DNA from: Bin5 sp965204705
GTDB lineage: Bacteria; Chloroflexota; Anaerolineae; Caldilineales; Caldilineaceae
Length of the DNA stretch: 64,000 nt
Assembly: GCA_965204705.1 (NCBI GenBank)
Contig: OZ242006.1
Location: 5,766,001-5,830,000 of the forward strand
Direction of reading: 5' to 3'
Position numbers and translations under genes: made by a program. Of the stretch, positions 1 through 8,919 are shown piece by piece. Position 1 is the stretch's first letter. Each line of letters begins with the position of its first letter. A model generated the notes under the pieces. That model was not told the DNA's origin. It saw only the letters and a program-made list of their open reading frames with translations, and did not search any database.

Positions 1-1065
1 GTTGGCGATGCCTTTGAAGATACCTTTACAGTTCTTGTGGCTGGTACCCACGTAGCCGCTGTCGAGGGCGGTGGGCGCGCTGGACAGCTCTCCGTCGGAT
101 TCGTCAATGATGATCGGCGGTCGCTGGCGCCAAGCTAGCAGGGCCGTACTCACCTCCCGGCTCAGGGCGATATCGCGGTGGAAGGGCTGTTCGACGAAAA
201 TAAGCCGCTGCAGAAAGCTGTCGAGAGCCGGGTCGGCGTTCAACCCTTCCCACAGGGCGCGGAAATCGTCGACGTTGTGATAGGTCTCGTTGCCGTCGAG
301 CGTGTGCCGGTAGTCGACATTGCGTTCGTCCAGCAGCGCGGCGATGCGTTGCAACCGCGCCCTGTCTTCGTCAATGTCGCCGCCGATCTTGATCTTGAAA
401 TGGGTCAAACCGTAGGCCTGGAGCGACGCGTCGAGGGACTGGGGCAGACCGTCATCGACCAGATCGGCGGGCAGGAGCTCGTCGTCGGTGAGGGGATCGA
501 TCATGCCGATCGTGTGACGCACGATGATCCGCTCCAGGGGGTTGGCCGGCAGCAGGTCCGCGGGCGTATGCCCGGTCAGTTCCGGCCGCAGCTCGTCCAG
601 CTGTATTCCCAGGCTGTTGGCGTGCACAGCCTGGGCGAAGGTCGTGCCCGCAGCCCGGCAGAAGCCGTCGATGATGGCCCGCTCCACCAGCGAGACGCCG
701 AACGCCCACAGCAGCGGCGGGTAGTCGGTATCCGCGGCCCAGGCCTCCTGGGCCCGGTAAACGGCCTGCCACAGGTCGAAGACCGAGTCCGCGGCGCCGG
801 CTTCATGGGCGTGGCGGCAGGCCGCCTGTATAACATCGAGCATCTCGGCGATATCCTGGGCCGTGGACGAATCGGGCACCTTGGTGAACCATTTGGGCGC
901 CAGGCCCTCGGCGGCGATCCCGTCCGCCTGCTTGCCGTCCACGTCCAGCCGCGCCTGCAAGAAGAGATGCGGCAGCGCTGTCATGGTGACGATGCCGTAG
1001 CGGAAGGGCATGCGGTTGTGCATGTTGAGGATATGGAGATCGAAGTCGAGCAGGCGGATGGGCAT
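1..1065 (-). CDS. Enolase-superfamily (mandelate racemase/muconate-lactonizing-like) enzyme, C-terminus cut by window edge
   Basis: The minus-strand frame is open for 355 codons from ATG at 1065 and runs off the window start, so the C-terminus is missing. The barrel motifs of the enolase superfamily occur in order: FKIKIGG (about residue 219-225, the KxK base pair), HTLDGNE (about 255-260), FVEQPF (about 289-294), IIDESD (about 317-322, metal ligands) and SHKNCKGIFKG (near 343-353, second catalytic Lys). Members abstract a proton alpha to a carboxylate (dehydratases, racemases, cycloisomerases). The exact substrate cannot be read. The gene lies downstream of a TIM-barrel isomerase and near a Gfo/Idh dehydrogenase, which suggests sugar-acid catabolism. 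The N-terminal capping domain is longer and more divergent than in MLE proper. Confidence 0.85.
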   Translation of the reverse strand, partial: MPIRLLDFDLHILNMHNRMPFRYGIVTMTALPHLFLQARLDVDGKQADGIAAEGLAPKWFTKVPDSSTAQDIAEMLDVIQAACRHAHEAGAADSVFDLWQAVYRAQEAWAADTDYPPLLWAFGVSLVERAIIDGFCRAAGTTFAQAVHANSLGIQLDELRPELTGHTPADLLPANPLERIIVRHTIGMIDPLTDDELLPADLVDDGLPQSLDASLQAYGLTHFKIKIGGDIDEDRARLQRIAALLDERNVDYRHTLDGNETYHNVDDFRALWEGLNADPALDSFLQRLIFVEQPFHRDIALSREVSTALLAWRQRPPIIIDESDGELSSAPTALDSGYVGTSHKNCKGIFKGIAN

Positions 1066-1164
1066 CTTTCGTTTCCCCGGTGTCTGTGCAAGGGCTATCT
1101 GTCGGTGCTGTAAAGTGAGCGCAGTATCAAGCTGGCATCAGGGGTACTATCTCTGTCGCTTCAA

Positions 1165-1974
1165 CTACTGTCCCGATATCGCGCGCTCGTAGCCGCGCAG
1201 CGTCGCGATCTCGCGCGGCAGGTGAACGTCCGGCGGCTCCCAGTTGATCCATTCGCCGCTGAGAAAACCGTCGTAGCCGGCGCTGCGCAGCAGCGCCAGC
1301 ACCTGTTTGTGATCGATATCCCCCGTGCCGAAGGCCGTATAGTCCAGGCCTTCTTCGGAGGCGATGAGCAGGTCGTGCACATGGGCATGGCGGATCCAGC
1401 GCCGCAGGGTACTATAGGAGTCTACCAGTGTCCAGCCCTCTTTGTTCACCGGATGGGCGGCGTCCCAGTTTACACCGATCGCCGGGTGGTCAACCCGTGC
1501 CATCACCGCGGCGACATCGGCGGGGTTGCACCAGTCGTCGTGTGTTTCCATGCAGACGACGACGCCGCGGTCGCCGGCTCGCTCCGCCAGGCGGGAGAGG
1601 GCGTCCGCCACGCCGTCGATGGCCGATTCACGGCTGATGCCGTCCGGGATCCGCCCGCCGAAGATACGCAGCGCGGGCGCGCCGATGTCTGCGGCCAGGT
1701 CAATGTATTGGAGCGTTTCTTCCACCTGTGCGTCCCGATCTGCGGGATCGGCGTAGCGGTTGCCTGAAGCCAGGCAGCAGATGGCGATGCCGGCGTCAGC
1801 CGCCTGCTGGCGGAAGGATGCGCGCTGTTCCGCTGACGCCTCCAACTCCACTTCATGGTTATGGCCGCCGGCGGCCCGGGGCTCGACGCCGTCGTAACCG
1901 TACTGCGTTGCCAGCGCCAGCATCTCTGGGAAGGTGGCCTGCGGGCAGGAAAAGCTCATGAATGCGTAGTTCAT
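1165..1974 (-). CDS. Sugar phosphate isomerase/epimerase, xylose-isomerase-like TIM barrel
   Basis: This is a 269-aa protein of AP_endonuc_2 (xylose isomerase-like TIM barrel) type. It starts MNYAFMSFSCPQATFPEML and keeps the family landmarks: YGYDGVEPRA near residue 24, CMETHDDWCNP (metal-binding Glu and His, about 141-151), VNWDAAHPVN (Asp and His), a late HVHD (about 198-201) and GFLSGEWIN with the last metal Glu. Such enzymes isomerise or epimerise keto-sugars or inositol derivatives in the cytoplasm. The gene ends about 100 bp upstream of the enolase-superfamily gene on the same strand and is probably co-transcribed with it. The substrate is unknown. Confidence 0.85.
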   Translation of the reverse strand: MNYAFMSFSCPQATFPEMLALATQYGYDGVEPRAAGGHNHEVELEASAEQRASFRQQAADAGIAICCLASGNRYADPADRDAQVEETLQYIDLAADIGAPALRIFGGRIPDGISRESAIDGVADALSRLAERAGDRGVVVCMETHDDWCNPADVAAVMARVDHPAIGVNWDAAHPVNKEGWTLVDSYSTLRRWIRHAHVHDLLIASEEGLDYTAFGTGDIDHKQVLALLRSAGYDGFLSGEWINWEPPDVHLPREIATLRGYERAISGQ

Positions 1975-2081
1975 TCTGTGCTAGGTCCTTTCTGAAGTTT
2001 GAGAGATTCGAGGAAACCATTCTGGATGTCAAAGCGTCTGATAAATCAGAACAAATTTTCAATTGCGGGTGAGATGCGTAG

Positions 2082-2087
2082 TATAAT
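2082..2087 (+). promoter_or_regulatory. Putative -10 box for the macro-domain gene
   Basis: A perfect TATAAT lies 51 bp before the ATG at 2139, in an AT-rich stretch unlike its GC-rich neighbours. A -35 candidate (TTCAAT at 2058-2063, 18-bp spacing) is weak. The start codon is supported by a GAGGAC ribosome-binding site just upstream. Confidence 0.4.
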
Positions 2088-2138
2088 GACTGTGAACCCA
2101 CAGATATGCAAAGATCCTGAATTACTGAGGACAACAGA

Positions 2139-3047
2139 ATGATTCTGTATGTTCAAGGAGACCTGTTCCAATCACCGGCACAGGTGTTGGTCAATACAGT
2201 GAATACCGTCGGTGTTATGGGCAAAGGCGTTGCCTTGCAGTTCAAGGGCCACTTTCCAGACATGTATGCGAAGTACCGTGAACTGTGTGAAAAGGGCGAT
2301 TTCAATGTCGGGAGCTTATGGCTATACAAGTCGCCAAATAAGTGGGTGTTGAATTTCCCAACCAAGAGACACTGGCGACAACCTTCACGAATAGAAGATG
2401 TCGAAAGTGGGCTGAGGAAATTCGTTGAGACATATTCAAGTATGGGAATCCACAGCATTGCATTCCCACCTTTGGGTTGTGGCAATGGGCAATTGGATTT
2501 CCGTTCGCAAGTTCAGCCGTTGATGGAGAAGCATCTTCAACCCTTGCCGATAGAGGTATTTGTCTACCCTGAGCGAGACAATGTTTTTGTGGAGCACCAG
2601 CAGCCTAAAGAGATGAGTGATTGGCTGCGTACAGAGCCACAGAGTTTGCCATTTAGCGAAGTGTGGGAAGATATCGAGTCAATACTGGAAGACAAGAGTG
2701 AGTATAGAACGGTGGCTAAGAAGAATCCATTTTCAGCGTATGTTTCTAATGACCCGCTTGGCATCCGCGTCGTAACCGCGAAACAGAAATACCTGCTGCC
2801 ATACGAGACACTGTCAATGCTGTGGCAGCAGTTGCGGACATATGGGTTTTCGATGCGTCACATCGCTCCGGGAATTGATCGCCAAATTTACTACGTTCTT
2901 TCAATCTTCGCTGAGCTTGAATATGTGACGCCAGTTCATTTAGCCGACGACTATAGCAAGTATAGTTCCGCGTCAGCGATTGGAATGCAGATCTTGCCGT
3001 CGGCCTTTGTGTGGCGCACCGATTATGCAGATGCAGTTCAATTTTGA
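2139..3047 (+). CDS. DarG-like macro-domain protein (ADP-ribosyl glycohydrolase), no DarT next to it
   Basis: A protein of 302 aa. The first ~150 residues are a macro domain of the DarG type: GDLFQSPAQVLVNTVNTVG, GVMGKGVALQFK and FPPLGCGNGQLDF are the ADP-ribose-binding segments. DarG removes ADP-ribose that the toxin DarT attaches to DNA bases. The remaining ~150 residues (helical, ending near SAFVWRTDY) resemble the C-terminal extension of full-length DarG rather than the short macro-only form. No DarT (DUF4433) frame is visible on either side: the upstream neighbour is an isomerase on the other strand and the downstream one an oxidoreductase. Either the toxin has been lost or the protein acts alone. 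Base composition is more AT-rich than its neighbours, consistent with transfer. Confidence 0.8.
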   Translation: MILYVQGDLFQSPAQVLVNTVNTVGVMGKGVALQFKGHFPDMYAKYRELCEKGDFNVGSLWLYKSPNKWVLNFPTKRHWRQPSRIEDVESGLRKFVETYSSMGIHSIAFPPLGCGNGQLDFRSQVQPLMEKHLQPLPIEVFVYPERDNVFVEHQQPKEMSDWLRTEPQSLPFSEVWEDIESILEDKSEYRTVAKKNPFSAYVSNDPLGIRVVTAKQKYLLPYETLSMLWQQLRTYGFSMRHIAPGIDRQIYYVLSIFAELEYVTPVHLADDYSKYSSASAIGMQILPSAFVWRTDYADAVQF

Positions 3048-3138
3048 GCTTCGTTTAGACTGAAATCGGGTTTACCGAAATCGTCGACATTCCGTTTTGA
3101 GATAGATTTAACAGTTCTGCGCGCGCGATTTTTCGCCT

Positions 3139-4194
3139 CTATTTCACTTCCACCGCCTGCCCCGTTTCCGCCGACCGGTATAGCGCATCGGTGATCTGTT
3201 GCACCAGCAGCGCCTGTGTCAGCGTTGTCTTGGGCGGGCGGCCGGTGCGGATCGCGGTCGCGAAGTCCTCCAGCAGGCCGCGGTGGATGTCGTTGTAGGA
3301 GTCGCTGCCGGTCCACAATGTCCGGGAACTCGTCCCCTCTGCTCGGCTCAATTTGAACTGCAGGATCTCCTTCTTCTGTGCCGGCGTCATCTGCAGGCGC
3401 AGCGAGCCGGTCTCTCCGATCACCTCCCAGGATGTTTCGGCTTGCGCGGCGGCGTACTCGCCGCGCTCATAGGTGAGCGCGATATTGCCGGCGCAGCGCA
3501 CCAGCCCGGCGATGTGCGTTTCCCCGTCGGAATCCGGCGCAACCGTATCGGCGAAGGCGGCCGGAACGCTCCAGCTCTGCGCAAGGACCGTCTGCGGACG
3601 CAGGCGCCAGCCGCTGATGCCGAGCAGATAGTCCAGATCGTAGCAGCCCCAGTTGACAAGGATGCCGCCGCCGTTCAGTTCGCGGCTGAGCCGCCAGGCC
3701 GGCGGGGGCGTGTCCGGCGCCGGTGTCGCCGGGAAGATGGCGCGACAGCGCAGCAGGCGCAGCGCGCCCAGGTTGCCCTGTGTGATATAGTCGGTGACGG
3801 TCCGAGCCGCTTCCAAAAAGTGAAAGCGGGAGGAGCAACTGGCCGCGACCCGATCCCCCTGGGCAGAGATGAGCTGGCGCACTTCGCCGGCGTTGCGGGC
3901 CACCGGCTTTTCGGTCAACAGATGTTTGCCGGCGCGCAGGGCCTGTAGGCCCAATTCGATGCGAAAAATGGCCGGCAGCGCCAGGACCACCGCCTCTACA
4001 CGCGCATCAGCCAGGAGCTCTGCGCCACTGTTGTAGACCGACTCCACCGTATAGGCCGCGGCAGTCTTCTCCGCCAACGCCGGCTGTACGTCGGCGACGG
4101 CCACCAGCTCGATCTGATCGGAGGCCGCGGCCGCTTGCGCGTGGGCGGCGCCGATCGTTCCGCAGCCGATGATGCCGAGCTGTAGGGGTGTCAT
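3139..4194 (-). CDS. Gfo/Idh/MocA-family oxidoreductase
   Basis: A 351-aa NAD(P)-dependent sugar dehydrogenase-like protein. The N-terminal Rossmann fold starts LGIIGCGTIGAAHAQ (GxGxxG). It is followed by ALPAIFRIELGLQALRAG, the family EKP motif (LLTEKPVA, about residue 93-100) and a C-terminal alpha/beta domain with GGGILVNWGCYDLDYL. The last His of the usual GxHxxD is replaced by Cys/Tyr here (GCYDLD), so the catalytic details may differ. It is read away from the macro gene and sits 69 bp from the divergent methyltransferase. A role in oxidation of a carbohydrate or cyclitol is inferred from the family and the surrounding catabolic genes. Confidence 0.85.
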   Translation of the reverse strand: MTPLQLGIIGCGTIGAAHAQAAAASDQIELVAVADVQPALAEKTAAAYTVESVYNSGAELLADARVEAVVLALPAIFRIELGLQALRAGKHLLTEKPVARNAGEVRQLISAQGDRVAASCSSRFHFLEAARTVTDYITQGNLGALRLLRCRAIFPATPAPDTPPPAWRLSRELNGGGILVNWGCYDLDYLLGISGWRLRPQTVLAQSWSVPAAFADTVAPDSDGETHIAGLVRCAGNIALTYERGEYAAAQAETSWEVIGETGSLRLQMTPAQKKEILQFKLSRAEGTSSRTLWTGSDSYNDIHRGLLEDFATAIRTGRPPKTTLTQALLVQQITDALYRSAETGQAVEVK

Positions 4195-4263
4195 TCGCTC
4201 AGTTCCTTCATGCTACAATGACAGCTGACAGTACAGATACCCTCACGCAAAGGAAGGCGCAAA

Positions 4264-5022
4264 GTGGACGCCCCCGCCCCATCCTGGCAAAGACTTTATG
4301 CCGACGAAAAATTCAGCTGGATCTGGCCGCCTGCCTATGAACCGAATTCCAATCCGCCCGAGCTGGAGCAGATTCTTTCTCTGTTGAAACCGCAGCAAGG
4401 AGCACGGTTTCTTGACCTGGCCTGCGGGCTGGGATGGCTGACGATCCCGATGGCGCTGCGCGGCTTTCAGGTGACCGGTTACGACCTCAGCGACGCAATG
4501 CTGGCCGGCGCCCAGGAGTCGGCCGCGCAGGCAGCTGCGCAGATCGAGTGGGTTCGCGGGGACATGCGCAGCCTGCCGGCGAGCTGGACCGCGACCTTCG
4601 ATTTCGTCATGCTAACGCTCAGCGAGTTCGGCTGTTTTCAGGACGAATCGGACAATCAGCGGGTGCTTGCGGAAGTGGCGCGTGTCCTGAAAAGCGGCGG
4701 CCGGTTTCTCCTTGACGTTGTTGTGAACCGTGACGAGCTGATCCTGAATGGCGATCGCAACAGCAGCTTTGACGGCGGTGGGTTCTTCATCGTAGACAAG
4801 GGGAGCCTTGACATTTTAAGCGGTATCTTCACCAGGTCTTTCCAGTGGTATCGCCAGGGCCAGCGTCACGAAACCAGCTGGCAGATCCGGGCCTATACAC
4901 CGCCGGAGGTGAAACGGATGCTGGACCAGGCCGGCTTCCGGGAATCGTTAGCGTATCGGAACTATGCCGGAGACGGCCTGACGCGGGACAGCCCCGGCAT
5001 GGTGTTTCTGGCACAGAAGTAG
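4264..5022 (+). CDS. SAM-dependent class I methyltransferase
   Basis: A 252-aa protein with GTG start. Class I methyltransferase motifs: motif I FLDLACGLGWLTIPMAL (about residue 49-65), acidic residue after strand 2 (VTGYDLSDAML), DFVMLTLSEFGCF after strand 4, and LKSGGRFLLDVV (post-motif). The N-terminal 45 residues (SWQRLYADEKFSWIWPPAYE) are typical of a small-molecule methyltransferase subfamily. The substrate cannot be deduced. It is transcribed divergently from the Gfo/Idh gene with a 69-bp gap that must hold both promoters. Confidence 0.85.
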   Translation: MDAPAPSWQRLYADEKFSWIWPPAYEPNSNPPELEQILSLLKPQQGARFLDLACGLGWLTIPMALRGFQVTGYDLSDAMLAGAQESAAQAAAQIEWVRGDMRSLPASWTATFDFVMLTLSEFGCFQDESDNQRVLAEVARVLKSGGRFLLDVVVNRDELILNGDRNSSFDGGGFFIVDKGSLDILSGIFTRSFQWYRQGQRHETSWQIRAYTPPEVKRMLDQAGFRESLAYRNYAGDGLTRDSPGMVFLAQK

Positions 5023-5066
5023 CTCTCACTGCGAAGACCTATGTCAGTTCAACTCCTGTTGTCCAT

Positions 5067-6443
5067 TCAGCCCCTGTAGTAACTGTGCGCATCCACGTCC
5101 GCTTCCCGTTGTAACCCCAGCGCCGGGCCCAGCACCGCCGTCGTCATGCCGGCGTGGTTTTCGCGGCCATGGCCGCGGGCGATGGCGCTGACCGAGCGCG
5201 CGGAGCAGCCGTGATCGCGGCCGTCGGGGAAGGCGGCGCGCGCCAGGAGGAAGTAGGTGCGGGCCAGGTCCACGGCGCGTGTCTGCAGCGCGCTGTCCCC
5301 CTTTAACTCCGCGGCCACCGCCAGAGTAATCGGATTGTGGCGCCGCTCACGGCCGTCTTCCAGCCAGCGGGGCGCGTCGGAGCGTTTACCCACGCCGGAT
5401 GCACGGCGGGCGGGGCGTTTGTACTCCGTGTCCAGGGTGATTTCGGTGATGTCGAAGGGGTCGAGGCGGGCTACGGCCTCCAGTACCGCCTTGTCGAAGC
5501 GCGTGTCGTTCGTCCAGCGGCGATAGGACCGGACCGCGTCGGCGGCCGCGCCGGCGTCCGGGTCGGGCAGCTGCGCGGCCAGCGGCTGCAGCAGCCGTTC
5601 AGCCGCCTGTCGGAAGCGGGGTTGGCCGCTCTCCTGCCACAGGCGCAGGAAGGTGTTGACGGCGTCGGAGCCGAGCAGATTCTCGGCGCGGTCGACATCG
5701 GCCTGCAGGTCGGGGGCTTCGCCCATGAAGGAGTAGTAGAGCGCTTTATCGTCGTCGCTGAACTCGTACAGAATGTCTTCGGGGGTCAGGGCAATCGGCA
5801 GCGCATCCCCTGCGAGGATGGCGTCGGCCCACTCGCCTGCGTAGACCGATGCCAGCTCGATATAACGGTCTTTGGCGGTCTCCGTCCCCGGGTTCGACGC
5901 TGCCAGCAGGCAGATGTTGACGCAGCGCAGGTGGTCGGGCGAATTGAGCGCCATGCCCGGCTCGGTGCGCAGCCCGTCGGCGCCGAAGAAGAGCGAGTGG
6001 AAACGCCGCTTGTCCCAGTCGAACCAGTCCGGCGCCGCGGACGACCAGTTGCCCATGTGCTCAGCGGCGTCGTCCAGCTGCCGGGCGGTCTCGCGGTCGT
6101 CGGGCAGGACCCGTTGCAGGGCGCCCAGGAAGAGCTCATAGTGCTCGGTGCCGTGGTGCGCCTCCTGCATGCGCCAGTAGCCGTGCTGCCACTGTTGCGT
6201 CCGGGTGAAATGGTCGCGGATGCGGTCGCGTTTCCGTTGCAGAAAGTGCAGAATGCGTTCGTCGGGACAGGCGCGCAGCAGCGGCTCCCAGCCGGTGGTG
6301 TAGGTGCCCTGATCGTGGACATCGGTGGCCGGCTCGTCCGCGTAGCGGTCGATGGCTTCGTATGCCCAGCGGCGCAGATCATCTGTGAAGCGCTGGCAGG
6401 CGTGGGGCAGGTCGTGGGAGGGCTCGATTTGGCGCCTGTACAT
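5067..6443 (-). CDS. Unknown helical protein co-transcribed with the fucosidase
   Basis: I do not recognise this 458-aa protein. The start ATG at 6443 (MYRRQIEPSHDLPHAC) was chosen because it leaves 2 bp after the fucosidase stop at 6446; a longer frame to 6488 would overlap that gene. The sequence is rich in amphipathic helices, with conserved-looking patches such as QEAHHGTEHYELFLGALQR, DDAAEHMGNW and DWFDWDKRRFHSLFFG. There is no signal peptide. An alpha/alpha-barrel fold, as in many carbohydrate-active proteins, is a guess. The tight coupling to a GH29 enzyme suggests a role in fucosylated glycan use. Confidence 0.75.
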   Translation of the reverse strand: MYRRQIEPSHDLPHACQRFTDDLRRWAYEAIDRYADEPATDVHDQGTYTTGWEPLLRACPDERILHFLQRKRDRIRDHFTRTQQWQHGYWRMQEAHHGTEHYELFLGALQRVLPDDRETARQLDDAAEHMGNWSSAAPDWFDWDKRRFHSLFFGADGLRTEPGMALNSPDHLRCVNICLLAASNPGTETAKDRYIELASVYAGEWADAILAGDALPIALTPEDILYEFSDDDKALYYSFMGEAPDLQADVDRAENLLGSDAVNTFLRLWQESGQPRFRQAAERLLQPLAAQLPDPDAGAAADAVRSYRRWTNDTRFDKAVLEAVARLDPFDITEITLDTEYKRPARRASGVGKRSDAPRWLEDGRERRHNPITLAVAAELKGDSALQTRAVDLARTYFLLARAAFPDGRDHGCSARSVSAIARGHGRENHAGMTTAVLGPALGLQREADVDAHSYYRG

Positions 6444-6445
6444 GG

Positions 6446-7849
6446 CTACCCCTGCAACTCGATCTTGAAGGTATAGGCGTGATCGCACGGGCGCCGGCCG
6501 GGCGTGCTAACGGTCAGCGCGTTACCGTCCTGCTTCCAGGTGACGGGTTCGTCGCTGCCGAGCATCGACACGCCGCTGATGCGTCCGCCGAGCGAAGAGC
6601 CGCTGCCCAGCGAGGTGATGGCGGCCTCGCTGCCGGGCCAGCCCAGCAGGATGGCATAGAGGGCGTTGTCTTTCTGCGTGAAGCGCACGTCCTTGGCGGT
6701 GAAGGGGAGATTGCTGCGTTCGGTCAGATGACCGACCACCACTTCCGTATCGCCCTCACCGAACCGTTCCCAGTGGCGCGTGCCGTAGATGGCCTCCCCG
6801 TTCACATCCAGCCAAGCGCCCAGGTCGAGCAGCAGCTGGGTCGCCTGCGCGGGGATGACGCCGTCGGCGCGCGGGCCGACGTTGAGGAGGAGGTTGCCGT
6901 TCTTGCTTACGATGTCGATCAGATCGTGGATGATGGTTGCGGGGCTTTTGAATTCGTCGTTCTCGATGTAGCTCCAGGCCTGGTAGCTGACCGCGGTGTC
7001 GGTCTGCCAGTAGTGCGGGCGGATGTCGTCGAGTTTGCCGCGTTCGACATCGTAGACCGCGACGCCGTCCGGGAATTTGTCCTTGTATTGGAGGACGGGT
7101 TCGCTGCCCCATTCCAGGGCGCGGTTGTAGTAGTAGGCGGCGACCTGCGGGCGGTAGGGCGCGAACTCATCGAAATGCCAGCCGAAGTCGAACCAGAGCA
7201 CATCCGGGCGGAAGTAGTCGATCATCTCAAGGGTGCGTGCGTACCAGTTCTGCAGAAAGTCCCAGCTGGCGGGCGCGTCTTCCGGGTGGGGCGGGTTGTA
7301 GAGTTCCTCCAGGCCGGGATCGGTGGTGTCGAAGTCATCGGCGTAGGTGTAGTAGCGCCAGTTGAAGGCCCGGTGGCTGGAGACGCCGAACTTGAGGCCG
7401 GCGGCGCGGGTTTCCCGTTCCAACTCCTTGCAGACATCCCGCTTTGGCCCCATCAGGGCCGCGTTCCAGCGGGTATGGGTGCTGGCGTACATGGGGAAGC
7501 CGTCGTGGTGTTCGGCGACGGGCACGATGTAACGGGCGCCGGCCTTTTGGAACAGATCGATCCACTGGGCCGGGTCCCAGTTTTCCGCTTTGAACAGGGG
7601 GATGAAGTCCTTGTATCCGAACTTGGAGGGATGGCCCCAGGTCTCTGAGTGGTGCTGGTAGTAGTTGGGCCCCTTGCGCGAAATCTCGTCCCGGTACATG
7701 AAGCGGGGGTACCATTCGTTGTCGAAGGCGGGGACGGAGTAGGGGCCCCAGTGGATGAAGATACCCAGCTTATCGTCCATAAACCATTGGGGCACTTCAT
7801 AGTTTTGCAGGGAGTCCCAGTTCGGTTCGTAGCGGAAATCCGTGGTCAT
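6446..7849 (-). CDS. Alpha-L-fucosidase, GH29
   Basis: A 467-aa protein with the GH29 hallmarks: WFMDDKLGIFIHWGPYSVP near the N-terminus, GARYIVPVAEHHDGFPMY (about residue 104-121, substrate-binding His pair) and VLWFDFGWHFDEF (about 216-228) with the presumed nucleophile Asp in WFDFGW. SKNGNLLLNVGPRADG ends the barrel. It hydrolyses alpha-L-fucosides by a retaining mechanism. No signal peptide is visible, so it should act in the cytoplasm on imported oligosaccharides. It is the first gene of a two-gene unit with the unknown protein downstream. Confidence 0.93.
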   Translation of the reverse strand: MTTDFRYEPNWDSLQNYEVPQWFMDDKLGIFIHWGPYSVPAFDNEWYPRFMYRDEISRKGPNYYQHHSETWGHPSKFGYKDFIPLFKAENWDPAQWIDLFQKAGARYIVPVAEHHDGFPMYASTHTRWNAALMGPKRDVCKELERETRAAGLKFGVSSHRAFNWRYYTYADDFDTTDPGLEELYNPPHPEDAPASWDFLQNWYARTLEMIDYFRPDVLWFDFGWHFDEFAPYRPQVAAYYYNRALEWGSEPVLQYKDKFPDGVAVYDVERGKLDDIRPHYWQTDTAVSYQAWSYIENDEFKSPATIIHDLIDIVSKNGNLLLNVGPRADGVIPAQATQLLLDLGAWLDVNGEAIYGTRHWERFGEGDTEVVVGHLTERSNLPFTAKDVRFTQKDNALYAILLGWPGSEAAITSLGSGSSLGGRISGVSMLGSDEPVTWKQDGNALTVSTPGRRPCDHAYTFKIELQG

Positions 7850-8489
7850 TGGATAGCTCCATGGAGGTTTATTGCGCGCGCAGACCGGCTGCCTGTCGTT
7901 ATGCTGATCGTTATAGAGACGGGGAGTGGTTCAATACGCTATTGTTTCGCCGGATGAGCGTCGATGTTGCTGGGCAGTATAGAGGGGGACGCCCCTCGTG
8001 TCCAATCCCTACGGGTTGGGTGCATCCCAGATTTTTGGCAGGCCGCTGTCTGAATCAAGCGTGGTCAGTTATTCGTTTTTCGCGGCCCCACGCGTACAAG
8101 GAACTTTGATTGGGGAAAGGACAGGACTGTTTTGGCACGGCTTTCATGCCATCAGCCCTCTGTTTTCGACGTCATGCTTGACCAGCCCTTCACCGCCGGC
8201 ACCGTTCAGCCTGTATTCGAAACCTCGCTGGTTGGCGATGGGCACACGGCCGCTAAGGCGCACCGCCGCATATAAGGCGCACCGGTCGATGAGGCCTGGT
8301 GTTGAAGGGGGGCGTTGCGGGGGGATTCCCCCCGCACAAGGGAGGGCCGAAGGCCCGACCGCACAACTGCAGTGGTCAGAGATCAGTGGTCAGTTGTCAG
8401 AGACGATGGTTGGCCTTTGAGCGGTGGGCGGATCGACCTGCTTTCGCTGGCGACGGCTCGAATCGCGGGCCTTTTTTCAGCTGCACAGG
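7850..8489. other. Intergenic stretch without a supported gene
   Basis: This stretch of 640 bp between fucosidase and fluoride channel contains short open frames with no recognisable features. Its only clear content is one short copy of the dispersed hairpin/CAGTGGT repeat (8307-8404). Confidence 0.6.
8307..8404 (+). repeat. Short copy of dispersed hairpin + CAGTRRT-heptad repeat
   Basis: The order is GGGGGGCGTTGC, a G6/C6 hairpin (GCGGGGGG-AT-TCCCCCCGC), a second hairpin (GGGCCGAAGGCCC), then CTGCAGTGGTCAG-type heptads. The same order occurs at 29848-29944, and inside longer elements at 24057-24376 and 34866-35212. Confidence 0.85.
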
Positions 8490-8873
8490 TCACGGTTTAT
8501 GAAACTGACCGGCCAGCAGGATGCCGAGGGCTGCGCAGAGGAGGCTGAGGCCGTTGTTGGCGAGGATATTGACGAGACCGGCCCAGGCGCGGCCGTTCTG
8601 CCAGAAGGCGATGCTCTCGATGGCGAAGGTGGAGAAGGTGGTAAAGGAGCCGAGGAAGCCGACAAACAGCAGGAGCCGCAGCTGGGGTGACAGGGAAAGA
8701 TAGTGGGAGCCGGCCGCAACCAGGAAGCCGAGCAGCAGGCTGCCGGCGGCATTGACGGTCAGGGTTCCATAGGGGAAGGCCGACCCCAGCTTCGCTGCCA
8801 GCCACAGGCTGACAAAGTAGCGGGCGTTGGCGCCCAACACGGCGCCCAGGCCGATCCAGAGTACGTTCGCCAT
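8490..8873 (-). CDS. crcB: Fluoride ion channel/exporter FluC (CrcB)
   Basis: A 127-aa four-helix membrane protein. It carries the FluC signatures GAVLGANARYFVS near the N-terminus, FPYGTLTVNAAGSLLLGF (the central Asn) and GFLGSFTTFSTFAIES (the central TM3 break with the Phe residues of the fluoride path). Members form dual-topology dimers that expel fluoride. The start at 8873 (MANVLWIGLG) gives the usual family length; upstream GTG or ATG at 8900/8897 are possible. It follows the peptidase gene on the same strand with a gap under 50 bp. No fluoride riboswitch-like leader is visible in that gap, so it depends on the upstream transcript or a cryptic promoter. Confidence 0.9.
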   Translation of the reverse strand: MANVLWIGLGAVLGANARYFVSLWLAAKLGSAFPYGTLTVNAAGSLLLGFLVAAGSHYLSLSPQLRLLLFVGFLGSFTTFSTFAIESIAFWQNGRAWAGLVNILANNGLSLLCAALGILLAGQFHKP

Positions 8874-8919
8874 ATTTCCGCTCGTTTGCGCGCCCATCAC
8901 TGCCCGCGCTGCATGACGC

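Noticed and set aside
5337..7648. Long plus-strand frames (up to 389 codons) opposite the fucosidase and its neighbour
   Set aside because: They are antisense to GH29 and its operon partner. They have no ribosome-binding sites and no domain pattern.
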